Source: an uncultured Bacteroidota bacterium
GTDB taxonomy: Bacteria; Bacteroidota; Bacteroidia; Flavobacteriales; Flavobacteriaceae
Assembly (NCBI GenBank): GCA_902584445.1
Contig: CACHZY010000012.1
Span: 1 to 50,864, forward strand
DNA length: 50,864 nt
Direction of reading: 5' to 3'
Shown: one piece after another, positions 18,329 through 27,040 of the stretch
How the letters are laid out: every line of letters starts with the position of its first letter
How positions within the stretch are numbered: position 1 is the stretch's first letter
Notes under the pieces: generated by a model
Told to the model about the DNA's origin: nothing
Databases searched by the model: none
Seen by the model: only the letters and a program-made list of their open reading frames with translations
Position numbers and translations under genes: made by a program

Positions 18329-19870
18329 ATGACTATGCAATCAGATAGCTTCAAAAAAATAATTTCCCATGCTAAAGAGTATGGTTTTATCTTCCCCTCG
18401 AGTGAAATATATGAAGGTTTAAATGCCGTATATGACTATGGTCAAAATGGGGTTGCCCTCAAAAATAACATTCGTGAATATTGGTGGAAATCTATGGTCC
18501 AACTGCATGAAAATATCGTGGGGTTAGACGCCGCAATTTTTATGCACCCAACCACATGGAAAGCCTCGGGGCATGTGGACGCCTTTAATGATCCATTAAT
18601 TGATAATAAAGACTCAAAAAAAAGATATCGAGCAGACGTATTAATCGAGGATTATGTTGCTAAAATTGATGCCAAAATCAGTAAAGAAGTTTTTAAAGCA
18701 TCAAAACGATTTGGAGAAAGCTTTAATAAAGAACAATTCCTCTCAACCAATCAACGCGTAGCAGCCTACCAGTCTAAAGCAAATAACATTCTAAAACGGA
18801 TGGCGAAATCCCTTGAAAACGAGGACTTAGCTGATGTAAAAGCATTGATTGAGGATTTAGAGATTGCCTGCCCAGAATCGGGTTCGAGAAACTGGACAGA
18901 TGTAAAACAATTTAATTTAATGTTTGGAACTAAACTTGGTGCCTCTGCTGATACAGCCATGAATTTATTTTTGCGCCCAGAAACTGCTCAAGGAATTTTT
19001 GTAAATTTTCTAAATGTTCAAAAATCAGGTCGTATGAGACTTCCTTTTGGTATTGCCCAAACAGGTAAAGCATTTAGAAATGAGATCGTTGCCCGTCAAT
19101 TTGTTTTTCGGATGAGAGAGTTCGAACAGATGGAAATGCAATTTTTTATTCCTCCAGGTACCCAAAAAGAATGGTATGAGTATTGGAAAGAAAAACGCCT
19201 AAATTGGCACTATAATCTTGGACTTGGAGTGGATAATTACCGTTTTCATGACCATGAAAAACTAGCCCATTATGCCGATGCGGCAACAGATATAGAATTC
19301 CAATTTCCATTTGGATTTAAAGAGTTAGAGGGCATTCATTCCCGAACAGATTTTGATTTGAGTAATCATGAAAAATATGCTAGAAAAAAACTTCAATATT
19401 TCGATCCCGTAAAGAATGAAAATTACGTCCCTTATGTAGTTGAAACCTCGATTGGCCTTGACAGGATGTTCTTGGCTATCTTTTCCAAGGCGCTAACTGA
19501 AGAAACGATTGAGGACGGCTCTAGAAGAACCTTATTGAAAATCCCACCTGTACTTGCTCCAACTAAGCTTGCGATTTTTCCTTTGGTCAAAAAGGATGGT
19601 CTCCCAGAGATCGCCAAGAGAATTGTTAAAGATCTCAAATGGGATTTTACAATTACCTATGATGAAAAAGATGCTGTGGGAAGGCGATATAGAAGACAAG
19701 ATGCACTTGGCACCCCATATTGTGTTACCATTGATCATCAAACTTTAGAGGACGAAACTATTACAATCAGAGACCGCGATAGCATGACTCAAGATCGGGT
19801 TCCAATAAAATCACTAATGAGATTCCTTCAGCCAAAATTATCCTTAAGCGAATTGTTGAAAAAGCTTTAA
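18329..19870 (+). CDS. glyS: Glycyl-tRNA synthetase, class II alpha2 type
   Basis: 513 residues, close to the length of the dimeric (alpha2) bacterial enzyme rather than the tetrameric alpha2beta2 type. It charges tRNA-Gly. Typical segments are present: FKKIISHAKEYGFIFPSSEIY at the N-terminus, NIVGLDAAIFMHPTTWKASG, motif 2 around GIAQTGKAFRNEIVARQFVF with the catalytic Arg, and motif 3 around VPYVVETSIGLDRMFLAIF. An anticodon-binding domain follows at the C-terminus (LAIFPLVKKDGLPEIAKRI). Two close in-frame ATGs (18329 and 18335) are possible starts. A TATTTTTG box at 18317-18324 stands so near that the mRNA may have almost no leader. The neighbours are unrelated. Confidence 0.97.
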   Translation: MTMQSDSFKKIISHAKEYGFIFPSSEIYEGLNAVYDYGQNGVALKNNIREYWWKSMVQLHENIVGLDAAIFMHPTTWKASGHVDAFNDPLIDNKDSKKRYRADVLIEDYVAKIDAKISKEVFKASKRFGESFNKEQFLSTNQRVAAYQSKANNILKRMAKSLENEDLADVKALIEDLEIACPESGSRNWTDVKQFNLMFGTKLGASADTAMNLFLRPETAQGIFVNFLNVQKSGRMRLPFGIAQTGKAFRNEIVARQFVFRMREFEQMEMQFFIPPGTQKEWYEYWKEKRLNWHYNLGLGVDNYRFHDHEKLAHYADAATDIEFQFPFGFKELEGIHSRTDFDLSNHEKYARKKLQYFDPVKNENYVPYVVETSIGLDRMFLAIFSKALTEETIEDGSRRTLLKIPPVLAPTKLAIFPLVKKDGLPEIAKRIVKDLKWDFTITYDEKDAVGRRYRRQDALGTPYCVTIDHQTLEDETITIRDRDSMTQDRVPIKSLMRFLQPKLSLSELLKKL

Positions 19871-19943
19871 AATATTATCCACCAAAGGTGAATTTAAAGG
19901 TCTTAATCATTAATCATTTTTTTATTTTTGTGGTAAAAATCTT

Positions 19944-20708
19944 TTGAAGATCATATCATATAATATTAATGGAATCCGTGCAGCCCTAAAAAAGAGCTTT
20001 GCTGATTGGCTTCAAGAAGTTGCTCCCGATGTTATTTGCTTACAAGAAACCAAAGCAAATGCCAATCAAGTAGACACCTCTATATTCGAGGAGTTAGGTT
20101 ACCAACATTATTGGCACTCTGCACAAAAAAAAGGATATAGCGGGGTAGCCATTTTAACAAAAGAAAAAGTAGTTAATGTTACTAAGGGAACTGGAATTAA
20201 GCATATGGACTTTGAAGGTCGAGTAATCCGAGCTGATTTTGAAAAGGTCTCTGTTGTAAGTCTTTACTTACCCTCGGGAACAAATCTTAATCGATTGGAT
20301 TATAAATTTAAATTCATGTATGAATTTCAATCATATATCGACGATCTTAAGAAAGATTATCACAATTTGGTCATATGTGGTGATTATAACATATGTCATC
20401 GAGCAATTGACATCCATGATCCTATACGTAACAAAAACATTTCTGGTTTTTTACCTAAAGAGCGGGAATGGATTGACCAATTTATTAATCGAGGATTTAT
20501 CGATTCTTTTCGCTATCTTAACCCTGAACCTCATCATTATAGCTGGTGGAGTTACCGTGCTAAGGCAAGAAATAACAACAAAGGTTGGCGTATTGATTAC
20601 AACATGGTGAGTGAGAACTTGAAAAATAATATAAAACGAACCTACCTCCTGCCTGATGCACTTCACTCAGATCATTGCCCGGTAGTACTAGAACTAGATT
20701 TTAAATAA
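19944..20708 (+). CDS. xth: Exodeoxyribonuclease III
   Basis: 254 residues, initiating at TTG (KIISYNINGIRAALKKSF follows the start; no ATG fits). It belongs to the exonuclease III/AP endonuclease family of base-excision repair, acting as a 3'-5' exonuclease and class II AP endonuclease. Conserved metal and catalytic residues are visible: YNINGIR, Glu in LQETKAN, GDYNICHRAID with the catalytic Asp-x-Asn, YSWWSYRAKARNNNKGWRID with the DNA-recognition loop, and the C-terminal SDHCPVVLEL with the Asp-His pair. It lies 73 bp after glyS and 1 bp before the OmpA-like gene, with which it is probably co-transcribed. Confidence 0.96.
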   Translation: MKIISYNINGIRAALKKSFADWLQEVAPDVICLQETKANANQVDTSIFEELGYQHYWHSAQKKGYSGVAILTKEKVVNVTKGTGIKHMDFEGRVIRADFEKVSVVSLYLPSGTNLNRLDYKFKFMYEFQSYIDDLKKDYHNLVICGDYNICHRAIDIHDPIRNKNISGFLPKEREWIDQFINRGFIDSFRYLNPEPHHYSWWSYRAKARNNNKGWRIDYNMVSENLKNNIKRTYLLPDALHSDHCPVVLELDFK

Positions 20709-20709
20709 A

Positions 20710-21606
20710 ATGAAAAAAATAATTGCCTTTAGCCTTATCTCTTTTACGCTGAGTTCCTGCGTATCTAGTCGTATTTTTAATAACCTAGAATCACGTTATG
20801 CTCAACTGAAAGACAACTATAACCGACAATCCAAAACCATAGAATTACAGAGAGAAAAAATAAAATATTTGGATGAAAAATATAAAGCAAAAGAGGAAAC
20901 TTTGTCGTTTACTCAAGACAGTTTGAGAGCAAAAAATCAAACTCTAGATAAGCTACAAGCTTCTCTTGAACTATTAAAGGAAAATAGTGAAAGTGCACTA
21001 AAAGCTCGAATAGCTGATAACGAAGAGTTAATGGAAAAAATAGCTGATCGAGAAAACGAACTAGCGGATAGAATTGCTCGAGTTGAAGAACTGGAAAGGT
21101 TGATTGCTAGCCAAAAACAAGCTATGGTTGATCTTAAAGAAAATCTATCGGACGCCCTATTAAACTATAAGGACAAGGGCCTAACAGTAGAGGTTCGTGA
21201 TAGTAAAGTCTATATTTCTATGGAAAACAAACTGCTTTTTAAATCTGGTAGCTGGACCCTCGAACTAGAAGGTCAGCGCGCAATTTCAAGCCTAGGAGAT
21301 GTCCTAGCAGATAACCCAGATATTTCTATTTTGATTGAAGGGCATACAGACAATATTCCATATAGTGGACGGGGTTCCCTTAAAGGTAACTGGGACCTTT
21401 CCACTAAGCGGGCTACTTCTATCGTTAATAGCTTACTTGACAATATATTAATACTTCCTCAAAATCTCACCGCAGCAGGTAGGGGAGAATACCTTCCCAT
21501 AGCCACCAACTCAACCATTGAAGGACGTGCTGCCAACCGAAGAATTGAGGTGATCCTCAGCCCAAAACTGGATGAAATCAGTCAAATCATCAATACACTA
21601 GATTAA
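20710..21606 (+). CDS. OmpA-family peptidoglycan-binding lipoprotein
   Basis: 298 residues. The lipoprotein signal ends TLSSC, with Cys18 as the lipid anchor. Residues about 25-155 form a long charged coiled coil, rich in Lys, Glu and Leu heptads. The C-terminal OmpA/Pal-like domain starts near LLFKSGSWTLELEGQRAI and contains ILIEGHTDNIPYSG, LSTKRATSIVNSLL and the conserved GRAANRRIEVILSP. The Asp in HTDN and the Arg in STKRA are the residues known to bind diaminopimelate in this fold. It probably ties the outer membrane to peptidoglycan. The same arrangement (lipobox, coiled coil, OmpA) is common in flavobacteria. It lies 1 bp after the exonuclease gene and 4 bp before the aldo/keto reductase. 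Confidence 0.93.
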   Translation: MKKIIAFSLISFTLSSCVSSRIFNNLESRYAQLKDNYNRQSKTIELQREKIKYLDEKYKAKEETLSFTQDSLRAKNQTLDKLQASLELLKENSESALKARIADNEELMEKIADRENELADRIARVEELERLIASQKQAMVDLKENLSDALLNYKDKGLTVEVRDSKVYISMENKLLFKSGSWTLELEGQRAISSLGDVLADNPDISILIEGHTDNIPYSGRGSLKGNWDLSTKRATSIVNSLLDNILILPQNLTAAGRGEYLPIATNSTIEGRAANRRIEVILSPKLDEISQIINTLD

Positions 21607-21610
21607 CTCA

Positions 21611-22648
21611 ATGCACTATAATTTTCTGCCTGGGACTGATATTAAGGTGAGCAAAATATGCTTGGGGACCATGACCTTTGGCAAACAAAATACAGAAGCC
21701 GATGGTCACGAGCAAATGGATTATGCTTTAAATCAAGGGGTTAATTTCTTTGATACTGCAGAACTTTACCCCATTCCTGCTAGTAGATCAACTCAAGGGG
21801 AAACAGAACGGATTATTGGTACTTGGTTTAATAAAAGTGGCAATCGAGATAAAGTAATTTTAGCCACTAAAATTGCTGGGCCTGGAGACTATACCAAACA
21901 CATTCGGAAAGACCTAAGTTTTAAAAAAGCCCATCTCGATGAGGCAATAAATAAAAGTCTAAAGCGCCTTCAAACTGATTATATAGATCTGTATCAATTG
22001 CATTGGCCAGAAAGAACTACTAATACCTTTGGAAAAAGAAATTTTAAATTTAGTCCAAATGATCCATGGGTTGAAAATTTTGAAGCTGTATTGGATGCAT
22101 TAGAAGAAAATATTACATTAGGAAAAATTCGACGTATAGGATTATCTAATGAAAATCCCTGGGGTATCATGCGGTTTCTTCAAGCTTCCAAAAGCTCTGC
22201 CACAAAAATAATTACCGTTCAAAACCCATATTCCCTTCTCAACCGCCTATTTGAAATTGGTAGTGCTGAGATTTGTCATCGCGAAAATATTGGATTATTA
22301 GCCTATTCCCCCCTAGCCTTTGGTGTTCTATCTGGTAAATATAGAAATGGGAAAACTCCATCCAACAGCCGTTTGGCACTTTTTGAAAGACTAGCCCGTT
22401 ACAGTGGTGAAAAATCTTTCGAAGCCACGGAGAGATATGCCGATCTTGCTCATAAAGTTGGCCTGACACTAACTGAATTGTCACTCGCTTTTGCAAACGA
22501 TCGCTCCTTTGTTACATCAAATATCATTGGAGCTACTACCTTATCCCAACTTGAGGAAAACATAGCAACTTATCAGATAAAATTATCCAGTGAAGTATTA
22601 AAAGCGATTGATTCAATCAATGAGGAAATTCCTAACCCTGCACCTTAA
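21611..22648 (+). CDS. Aldo/keto reductase, Tas-like
   Basis: 345 residues, an NADP(H)-dependent aldo/keto reductase with a TIM barrel. The N-terminal segment ICLGTMTFGKQNTEADGHEQ, the long loop AELYPIPASRSTQGETERII and the strand DYIDLYQLHWPERTTNTFG are characteristic of the Tas subfamily. The catalytic tetrad can be read as Asp and Tyr in FFDTAELY, Lys in ATKIAG and His in LYQLHWPER. The cofactor-binding part near the C-terminus includes SNIIGATTLSQLEENI. The physiological substrate is unknown. It ends a three-gene run (xth, OmpA, aldo/keto reductase) and converges on an ABC ATPase gene. Confidence 0.94.
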   Translation: MHYNFLPGTDIKVSKICLGTMTFGKQNTEADGHEQMDYALNQGVNFFDTAELYPIPASRSTQGETERIIGTWFNKSGNRDKVILATKIAGPGDYTKHIRKDLSFKKAHLDEAINKSLKRLQTDYIDLYQLHWPERTTNTFGKRNFKFSPNDPWVENFEAVLDALEENITLGKIRRIGLSNENPWGIMRFLQASKSSATKIITVQNPYSLLNRLFEIGSAEICHRENIGLLAYSPLAFGVLSGKYRNGKTPSNSRLALFERLARYSGEKSFEATERYADLAHKVGLTLTELSLAFANDRSFVTSNIIGATTLSQLEENIATYQIKLSSEVLKAIDSINEEIPNPAP

Positions 22649-22750
22649 AAAAAAATCAACTTTTTTTAATTTTTAAGAACAACTATCATTTTAGCGAAGT
22701 GAGTTTTATAAACTACAATCGTTTTACTTTTTGTTAATTTGTTTAACCAA

Positions 22751-24418
22751 TCAGATTCTAGGTAGAGCAGCTATTAGTTTTTGGGTATAAGCATTTTTAG
22801 GCCGATCATACAATTCGTCTGCTTCACCTTCTTCGACTAAAATACCTTTTTCCATTACCATTATTCGGTCTGCCATGTACTTAACTACGTTCAAGTCATG
22901 GGAAATAAAAAGATAGGAAAGCTGAAGTTGTTTTTTAAGGTCGTTTAATAAGTTCAATACTTGTGCTTGAATAGAAATATCTAAGGCAGCAACTGCTTCA
23001 TCTAAAATCAATAATCGGGGCTGGGTTGCAAGTGCTCGTGCTATCACAACTCTTTGACGTTGACCTCCAGAAAGTTCATGTGGGTAACGATTAAGAAATC
23101 CTAATTTCATTCCTACTTGTTCTAATAATTCCACTACCCTTTCTGTTCGTTGTTTTTTATAATTTACCAATTGATGAATCTCAAGCGGCTCAGCAATAAC
23201 ATCTCCAATGGTTTTAAGTGGATGCAAAGCAGCTAACGGATCTTGAAAAACGAGTTGGATTTCCCTTATTTTGGAACGATCCAATCCGCTGATTTCTTGA
23301 CCCTGATAAAGGACTCTACCTGAAGTTGGAGAATCCAGATTAACCAGTGCTCGACTGACAGTAGACTTCCCACAGCCAGACTCCCCAACTAAACCCAAGG
23401 TCTCCCCTGGATACAACTTAAAGCTGAAGTTTTCAACTGCCCTTAAGTTTTTATTATCCTTAAACCAATTTCTATTAAGGGGATATTCTTTATATAGATT
23501 TTCAACCTCCAAAATAGGGGACTTTGAATAAATTATTTGATGACTTTTTTTTCGATTAGCAGCACTGACCAACTTAAAACTTTTTTTAGCCGAAGTAAAA
23601 TCAGAGATGGAAGGTAAACGCTCCAAACGTTTATTAGGTTGAGGACGAGCAAATAAAAGTCCACGGGTGTAGGCAAATCTTGGATTTTTAAATAAAATCG
23701 TTGTTTTTTCATTTTCGATCAACTCACCCCGATGCATCACCATGACCCTGTCGGCAAATTGAAACACTAAACTAAGGTCGTGAGAAATAAATAAAATACT
23801 CATTTTATTAGATTTCTGTTTGGTCTTAAGTAAACTGAGGATTTCCTTTTGGACTGTTACATCCAAAGCCGTAGTGGGTTCATCAGCGATCAATAATTGT
23901 GGATTACAGATTAAAGCCATAGCAATCATGACCCTTTGTTTTTGCCCCCCACTAAGCTCATTGGGGTAAGCCTTAAAGATTCTCTTAGGATTAGGTAATT
24001 GAACCTGTATAAAGGAATTGATAACTTTTTCAATATTTGATTTTTTATCCCCTTTTTCAAATTTTTGTAATCGTTCCATGACTTGGTGCCCACACCGCAT
24101 ACTTGGGTTTAAACTCGATTGAGGTTCCTGAAAAACCATACCTAGATCATTTCCTCTTATTCTTTCCCAATCTTTTCGTGATAGGGCTGACAAATCATGT
24201 TTTCCAAATTGCATTTTTTTACTTTGTACATTGAGTTTAGAATCTGACAAAAGCCCGGCAATAGAAAGAGCGGTTAGTGATTTCCCACTTCCTGATTCTC
24301 CAACAATTGCTACAATTTCATCTGTGAAAATTGAAAAACTTAAGTCAGATAAAAGTAGACTATCTTCAGAATTAATAGTCAATCCTTTAATAGATAATAA
24401 AGGTAAATTAGATTTCAT
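22751..24418 (-). CDS. ABC transporter ATP-binding protein with two fused ATPase domains (peptide/nickel type)
   Basis: 555 residues with two complete ABC domains of the oligopeptide/dipeptide importer class (DppD and DppF fused, as in YejF). Domain 1 has Walker A GESGSGKS near residue 40, the signature LSGGQKQRV, Walker B LLIADEPTTALD and the switch FISHD. Domain 2 has GESGCGKST near residue 348, LSGGQRQRV and LLILDEAVAALD, then FISHD. An oligopeptide-binding-domain C-terminal linker (YTRGLLFARPQPNKRLERLP) joins the two. No permease or binding-protein gene is adjacent, so the partners must be elsewhere. It is probably the cytoplasmic motor of a peptide uptake system. A decayed gene fragment lies immediately upstream of it. 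Confidence 0.94.
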   Translation of the reverse strand: MKSNLPLLSIKGLTINSEDSLLLSDLSFSIFTDEIVAIVGESGSGKSLTALSIAGLLSDSKLNVQSKKMQFGKHDLSALSRKDWERIRGNDLGMVFQEPQSSLNPSMRCGHQVMERLQKFEKGDKKSNIEKVINSFIQVQLPNPKRIFKAYPNELSGGQKQRVMIAMALICNPQLLIADEPTTALDVTVQKEILSLLKTKQKSNKMSILFISHDLSLVFQFADRVMVMHRGELIENEKTTILFKNPRFAYTRGLLFARPQPNKRLERLPSISDFTSAKKSFKLVSAANRKKSHQIIYSKSPILEVENLYKEYPLNRNWFKDNKNLRAVENFSFKLYPGETLGLVGESGCGKSTVSRALVNLDSPTSGRVLYQGQEISGLDRSKIREIQLVFQDPLAALHPLKTIGDVIAEPLEIHQLVNYKKQRTERVVELLEQVGMKLGFLNRYPHELSGGQRQRVVIARALATQPRLLILDEAVAALDISIQAQVLNLLNDLKKQLQLSYLFISHDLNVVKYMADRIMVMEKGILVEEGEADELYDRPKNAYTQKLIAALPRI

Positions 24419-24500
24419 ATAAATTTTAATTCCATTAGATATTTTTTGTGCCTCAATTTTAAAAATTTATTCTTTGAGGTTTTATAAAATCATCATTCAT

Positions 24501-24715
24501 TTAGTTAGTTAAACGAAAAACATCACCATTCAAATCACCGAAGTATAATTGTGATTTACTAAATTCATATGAGTTCCAGTCGGCCCAGAAAAAATAAAAG
24601 GTGATTTACCATCTATAACTTTTCTCATGTACAAATGATTAAAATCACTGGAATTAGTAACTGCTTTTTCTTTAGTCCAATTTCTTTCCATTCTAATAAT
24701 TAAGCCATTTAAATT
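24501..24715 (-). pseudogene. C-terminal remnant of a BNR-repeat (sialidase-like) protein, frameshifted
   Basis: No intact gene lies between the ABC ATPase and the serine hydrolase. On the minus strand one frame reads MERNWTKEKAVTNSSDFNHL and YMRKVIDGKS. At about 24600 the homology moves by one base to a second frame, which reads FYFFWADWNSYEFSKSQLYF and GDLNGDVFRLTN before TAA at 24501-24503. The joined text looks like the end of BNR-4 type proteins (Asn-His-x-Tyr-x-Arg-Lys, then FYFFWAD, then LYF plus a short Asp/Gly loop plus VF-x-L). A single missing base in the CCTTTT tract explains the shift. The part upstream is gone, cut off at the serine hydrolase stop codon. The family call is from memory of the motif, not from a search. 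Confidence 0.55.
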
Positions 24716-25882
24716 TTAAAGGTTTTTAATCATATCTAACCCCCCATCAAGATACTGATATATATCCTTTGTGAAAGGATCACCTCCTGAGCTTTTACCT
24801 GCATATCTTGACTCGGTGTCTTTAAGATGGCCCAATCGAACTACCATGGTATTTATTTCAGGAATAACAATAACATACTGACCTAAATGTCCGCGCATCA
24901 TAAAAACTTTTTTTCCTTTATAAGTATCTAACCACCATCCGTAGCCATATTCTGGACTTTCATGGAATCTTGGCTTAAGTGAAAGAGCAACAAAGGATGA
25001 GTCCAAAATTTGTTTTCCATTCCATTTACCGTGATTTTTATAAAGCTTACCAAATCTAGCAAAATCTCTAGCATTAGATGCTAAACAGCAAAATGCTTTT
25101 TCCATACCATTTGAATGACTATCCAATTGCCATAGCGCTGGTTTTGAACCCATAGGTTTCCAAAGTTTTTCAGACAGGTATTCACTTATAGATAGACCAG
25201 TTGCTTTTTTAATTACCATCGCTAAAAGTTGAGTAGTTCCACTTTGATATTTAAAAGCTTTTCCTGGTTCTGAAGTAATGGGCTGCTCTATTATTAATTT
25301 ATTTAAATTTTCTACAAAATAGGAAGCAGAAGTAACTGAAAAGGGGTTATAATACTCTTCACTCCACTCTTGTCCTGAAGACATACTTGACAAATCTCCA
25401 ATGGAGACCTGATGAGCATAAGGACCTTTTAAATCCGGAATAAAATCAATCACCTTTTGATCTAAGCTTTTTATATAGCTCTCTTGAATGGCAATACCCA
25501 TCAAAGCAGATACTATACTTTTGACCATGGAAAATGAGTTGCTTTTGGAGGATTCATTAAAGCCATCATAATATTTCTCGAATAAAATGCTGTCATTTTT
25601 AAAAATCAAATATGCTACTGTTTTTCTTTCTAGATGATACTTTTTCAAATCATCATTTAGAGAGAAAGAGTTGTATAAGTGATGATTTGGCCATGTATTT
25701 TGGGTATCTGCTGTTTTAATTGGGTTATTAGAAAAACTTTTATAGTCCTCAAGAAATGCAGTGGTATGACCCTGCATATAAATCGTACTTATTCCCTTAA
25801 TTAGATAACTATATTTAGAATTATAAAGCAGCGAAAAAATTATTGCAACAGCAAAACCTACTTTTATTAAAGTACGATTCAT
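24716..25882 (-). CDS. Serine hydrolase of the beta-lactamase/DD-peptidase fold (class C-like)
   Basis: 388 residues with an N-terminal membrane anchor or signal (residues 6-22). The catalytic SxxK reads SMVK (Ser118-Lys121), and the second motif is YQS (Tyr212-Gln213-Ser214) in place of YxN. The third motif region is near MRGHLGQYVIVIPE, where His-Leu-Gly replaces the usual KTG. This pattern is that of esterase/EstB-like and uncharacterised serine hydrolases rather than a resistance beta-lactamase. It could cleave an ester, a D-amino-acid peptide or an amide in the periplasm. The substrate is unknown. Its stop codon is directly followed by the remnant of a BNR-type gene, suggesting a past rearrangement here. 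Confidence 0.88.
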   Translation of the reverse strand: MNRTLIKVGFAVAIIFSLLYNSKYSYLIKGISTIYMQGHTTAFLEDYKSFSNNPIKTADTQNTWPNHHLYNSFSLNDDLKKYHLERKTVAYLIFKNDSILFEKYYDGFNESSKSNSFSMVKSIVSALMGIAIQESYIKSLDQKVIDFIPDLKGPYAHQVSIGDLSSMSSGQEWSEEYYNPFSVTSASYFVENLNKLIIEQPITSEPGKAFKYQSGTTQLLAMVIKKATGLSISEYLSEKLWKPMGSKPALWQLDSHSNGMEKAFCCLASNARDFARFGKLYKNHGKWNGKQILDSSFVALSLKPRFHESPEYGYGWWLDTYKGKKVFMMRGHLGQYVIVIPEINTMVVRLGHLKDTESRYAGKSSGGDPFTKDIYQYLDGGLDMIKNL

Positions 25883-26041
25883 GGTTTTTATTTACTAAAA
25901 TACACTAATTTATTTTGGGAACATACGTAATGAAAAAATAGCTCTTCAATGACTATTCTTCTCTAATACCCGGACATAAATAAATGATAACCAATTAATT
26001 AGGAGATCTGTTATTAAAATTTATGTAACTTATTATTAAGT

Positions 26042-27010
26042 TTAAGAGAGTAATTTAGCTACTTCCTTAGCGTGATAGGTAGTAATCAGACTAGCTCCTG
26101 CTCTTTTAAAGGCCAATAACTGCTCTATCATAACAGTATCATGGTCCAACCAACCCTTTTGGGCAGCTGCCTTTAACATTGCGTATTCTCCACTTACCTG
26201 ATAAACAGCAATTGGGACATTAACATTATCTCTTATTTCCCGAACAATATCTAGGTAGACTATCCCCGGTTTTACCATTATAATATCAGCTCCCTCATCA
26301 ATATCTCTTGTTGTTTCCGTAATTGCCTCCAATCGATTTGCAAAGTCCATTTGATAGGTTTGTTTATCGCCAAAACCTGGTGAAGAATTTAAAGCCTCAC
26401 GAAAAGGACCATATAATGATGAGGCGTATTTTACGCCATAACTCATTATACCGATATTGTGAAGACCAGCCTCCTCCAAAGTTGTTCTTATACTTAATAC
26501 TCTTCCATCCATCATATCGCTAGGTGCCACAAAATCAGCTCCTGCATGCGCATGACTTAAGGCCATTTGAGCTAAAATTTCAATAGTTGGATCATTTAGA
26601 ATTTTATTGTTCTCTACAATTCCATCATGCCCATAGGAGGAATAAGGATCAAGTGCAACATCTGTCATTACAACCATTTCGGGAACAGTTGATTTGATTT
26701 CCATTACTGCCTTCTGCATCAAACCCTCAGGATTTATTGCTTCAGTTCCTCGGTTATCTTTTAAATTATTTCCAACCTTAACAAAAATCAATACGGCTTT
26801 AATACCTAGACTCCAAATGGTTTTTACCTCTTCTTTCAATAAGTCCAAACTCATCCTGAAGCATCCCGGCATAGCGTCAATAGATTCCTTTACCTGAATC
26901 CCTTGGCAAACGAATAAAGGCAACATAAGATCATTAATTGACAATTGATTTTCACTTACCAAAGCTCTAATTGTAGGGCTTTGTCTCAATCTTCTATTTC
27001 GTTTTAGCAT
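26042..27010 (-). CDS. hemB: Delta-aminolevulinic acid dehydratase (porphobilinogen synthase)
   Basis: 322 residues. It condenses two 5-aminolevulinate molecules to porphobilinogen. The start NRRLRQSPTIRALVSENQLS and the Schiff-base lysine regions SYGVKYASSLYGPFREA and ADIIMVKPGIVYLDI are typical. The metal-site segment reads DVALDPYSSYGHDG, with Asp, Ala and Asp where zinc enzymes have the cysteines of DVCLCxYTSHGHCG. This is therefore the zinc-independent, Mg2+-activated form. It is the last gene of the hemA-C-D-E-F-B run, 30 bp after hemF. Being last, it would depend on the hemA promoter unless an unrecognised internal promoter exists. Confidence 0.98.
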   Translation of the reverse strand: MLKRNRRLRQSPTIRALVSENQLSINDLMLPLFVCQGIQVKESIDAMPGCFRMSLDLLKEEVKTIWSLGIKAVLIFVKVGNNLKDNRGTEAINPEGLMQKAVMEIKSTVPEMVVMTDVALDPYSSYGHDGIVENNKILNDPTIEILAQMALSHAHAGADFVAPSDMMDGRVLSIRTTLEEAGLHNIGIMSYGVKYASSLYGPFREALNSSPGFGDKQTYQMDFANRLEAITETTRDIDEGADIIMVKPGIVYLDIVREIRDNVNVPIAVYQVSGEYAMLKAAAQKGWLDHDTVMIEQLLAFKRAGASLITTYHAKEVAKLLS

Positions 27011-27040
27011 ACATATTTATTAAGTCAATTTACTATTTAT

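Noticed and set aside
22645-22669. AT-only inverted repeat after the aldo/keto reductase stop
   Set aside because: Runs of A and T can pair over seven to nine bases, but with no GC pair the stem would be too weak to call a terminator between the convergent genes.
24716-25882. Antibiotic-resistance beta-lactamase
   Set aside because: SxxK is present but the YxN motif is YQS and the KTG motif is replaced by a His-Leu-Gly region, which fits esterase-like serine hydrolases better.
25883-26041. Intergenic region between the serine hydrolase and hemB, checked for remnants and promoters
   Set aside because: No reading frame, repeat or TAnnTTTG box stood out on either strand.
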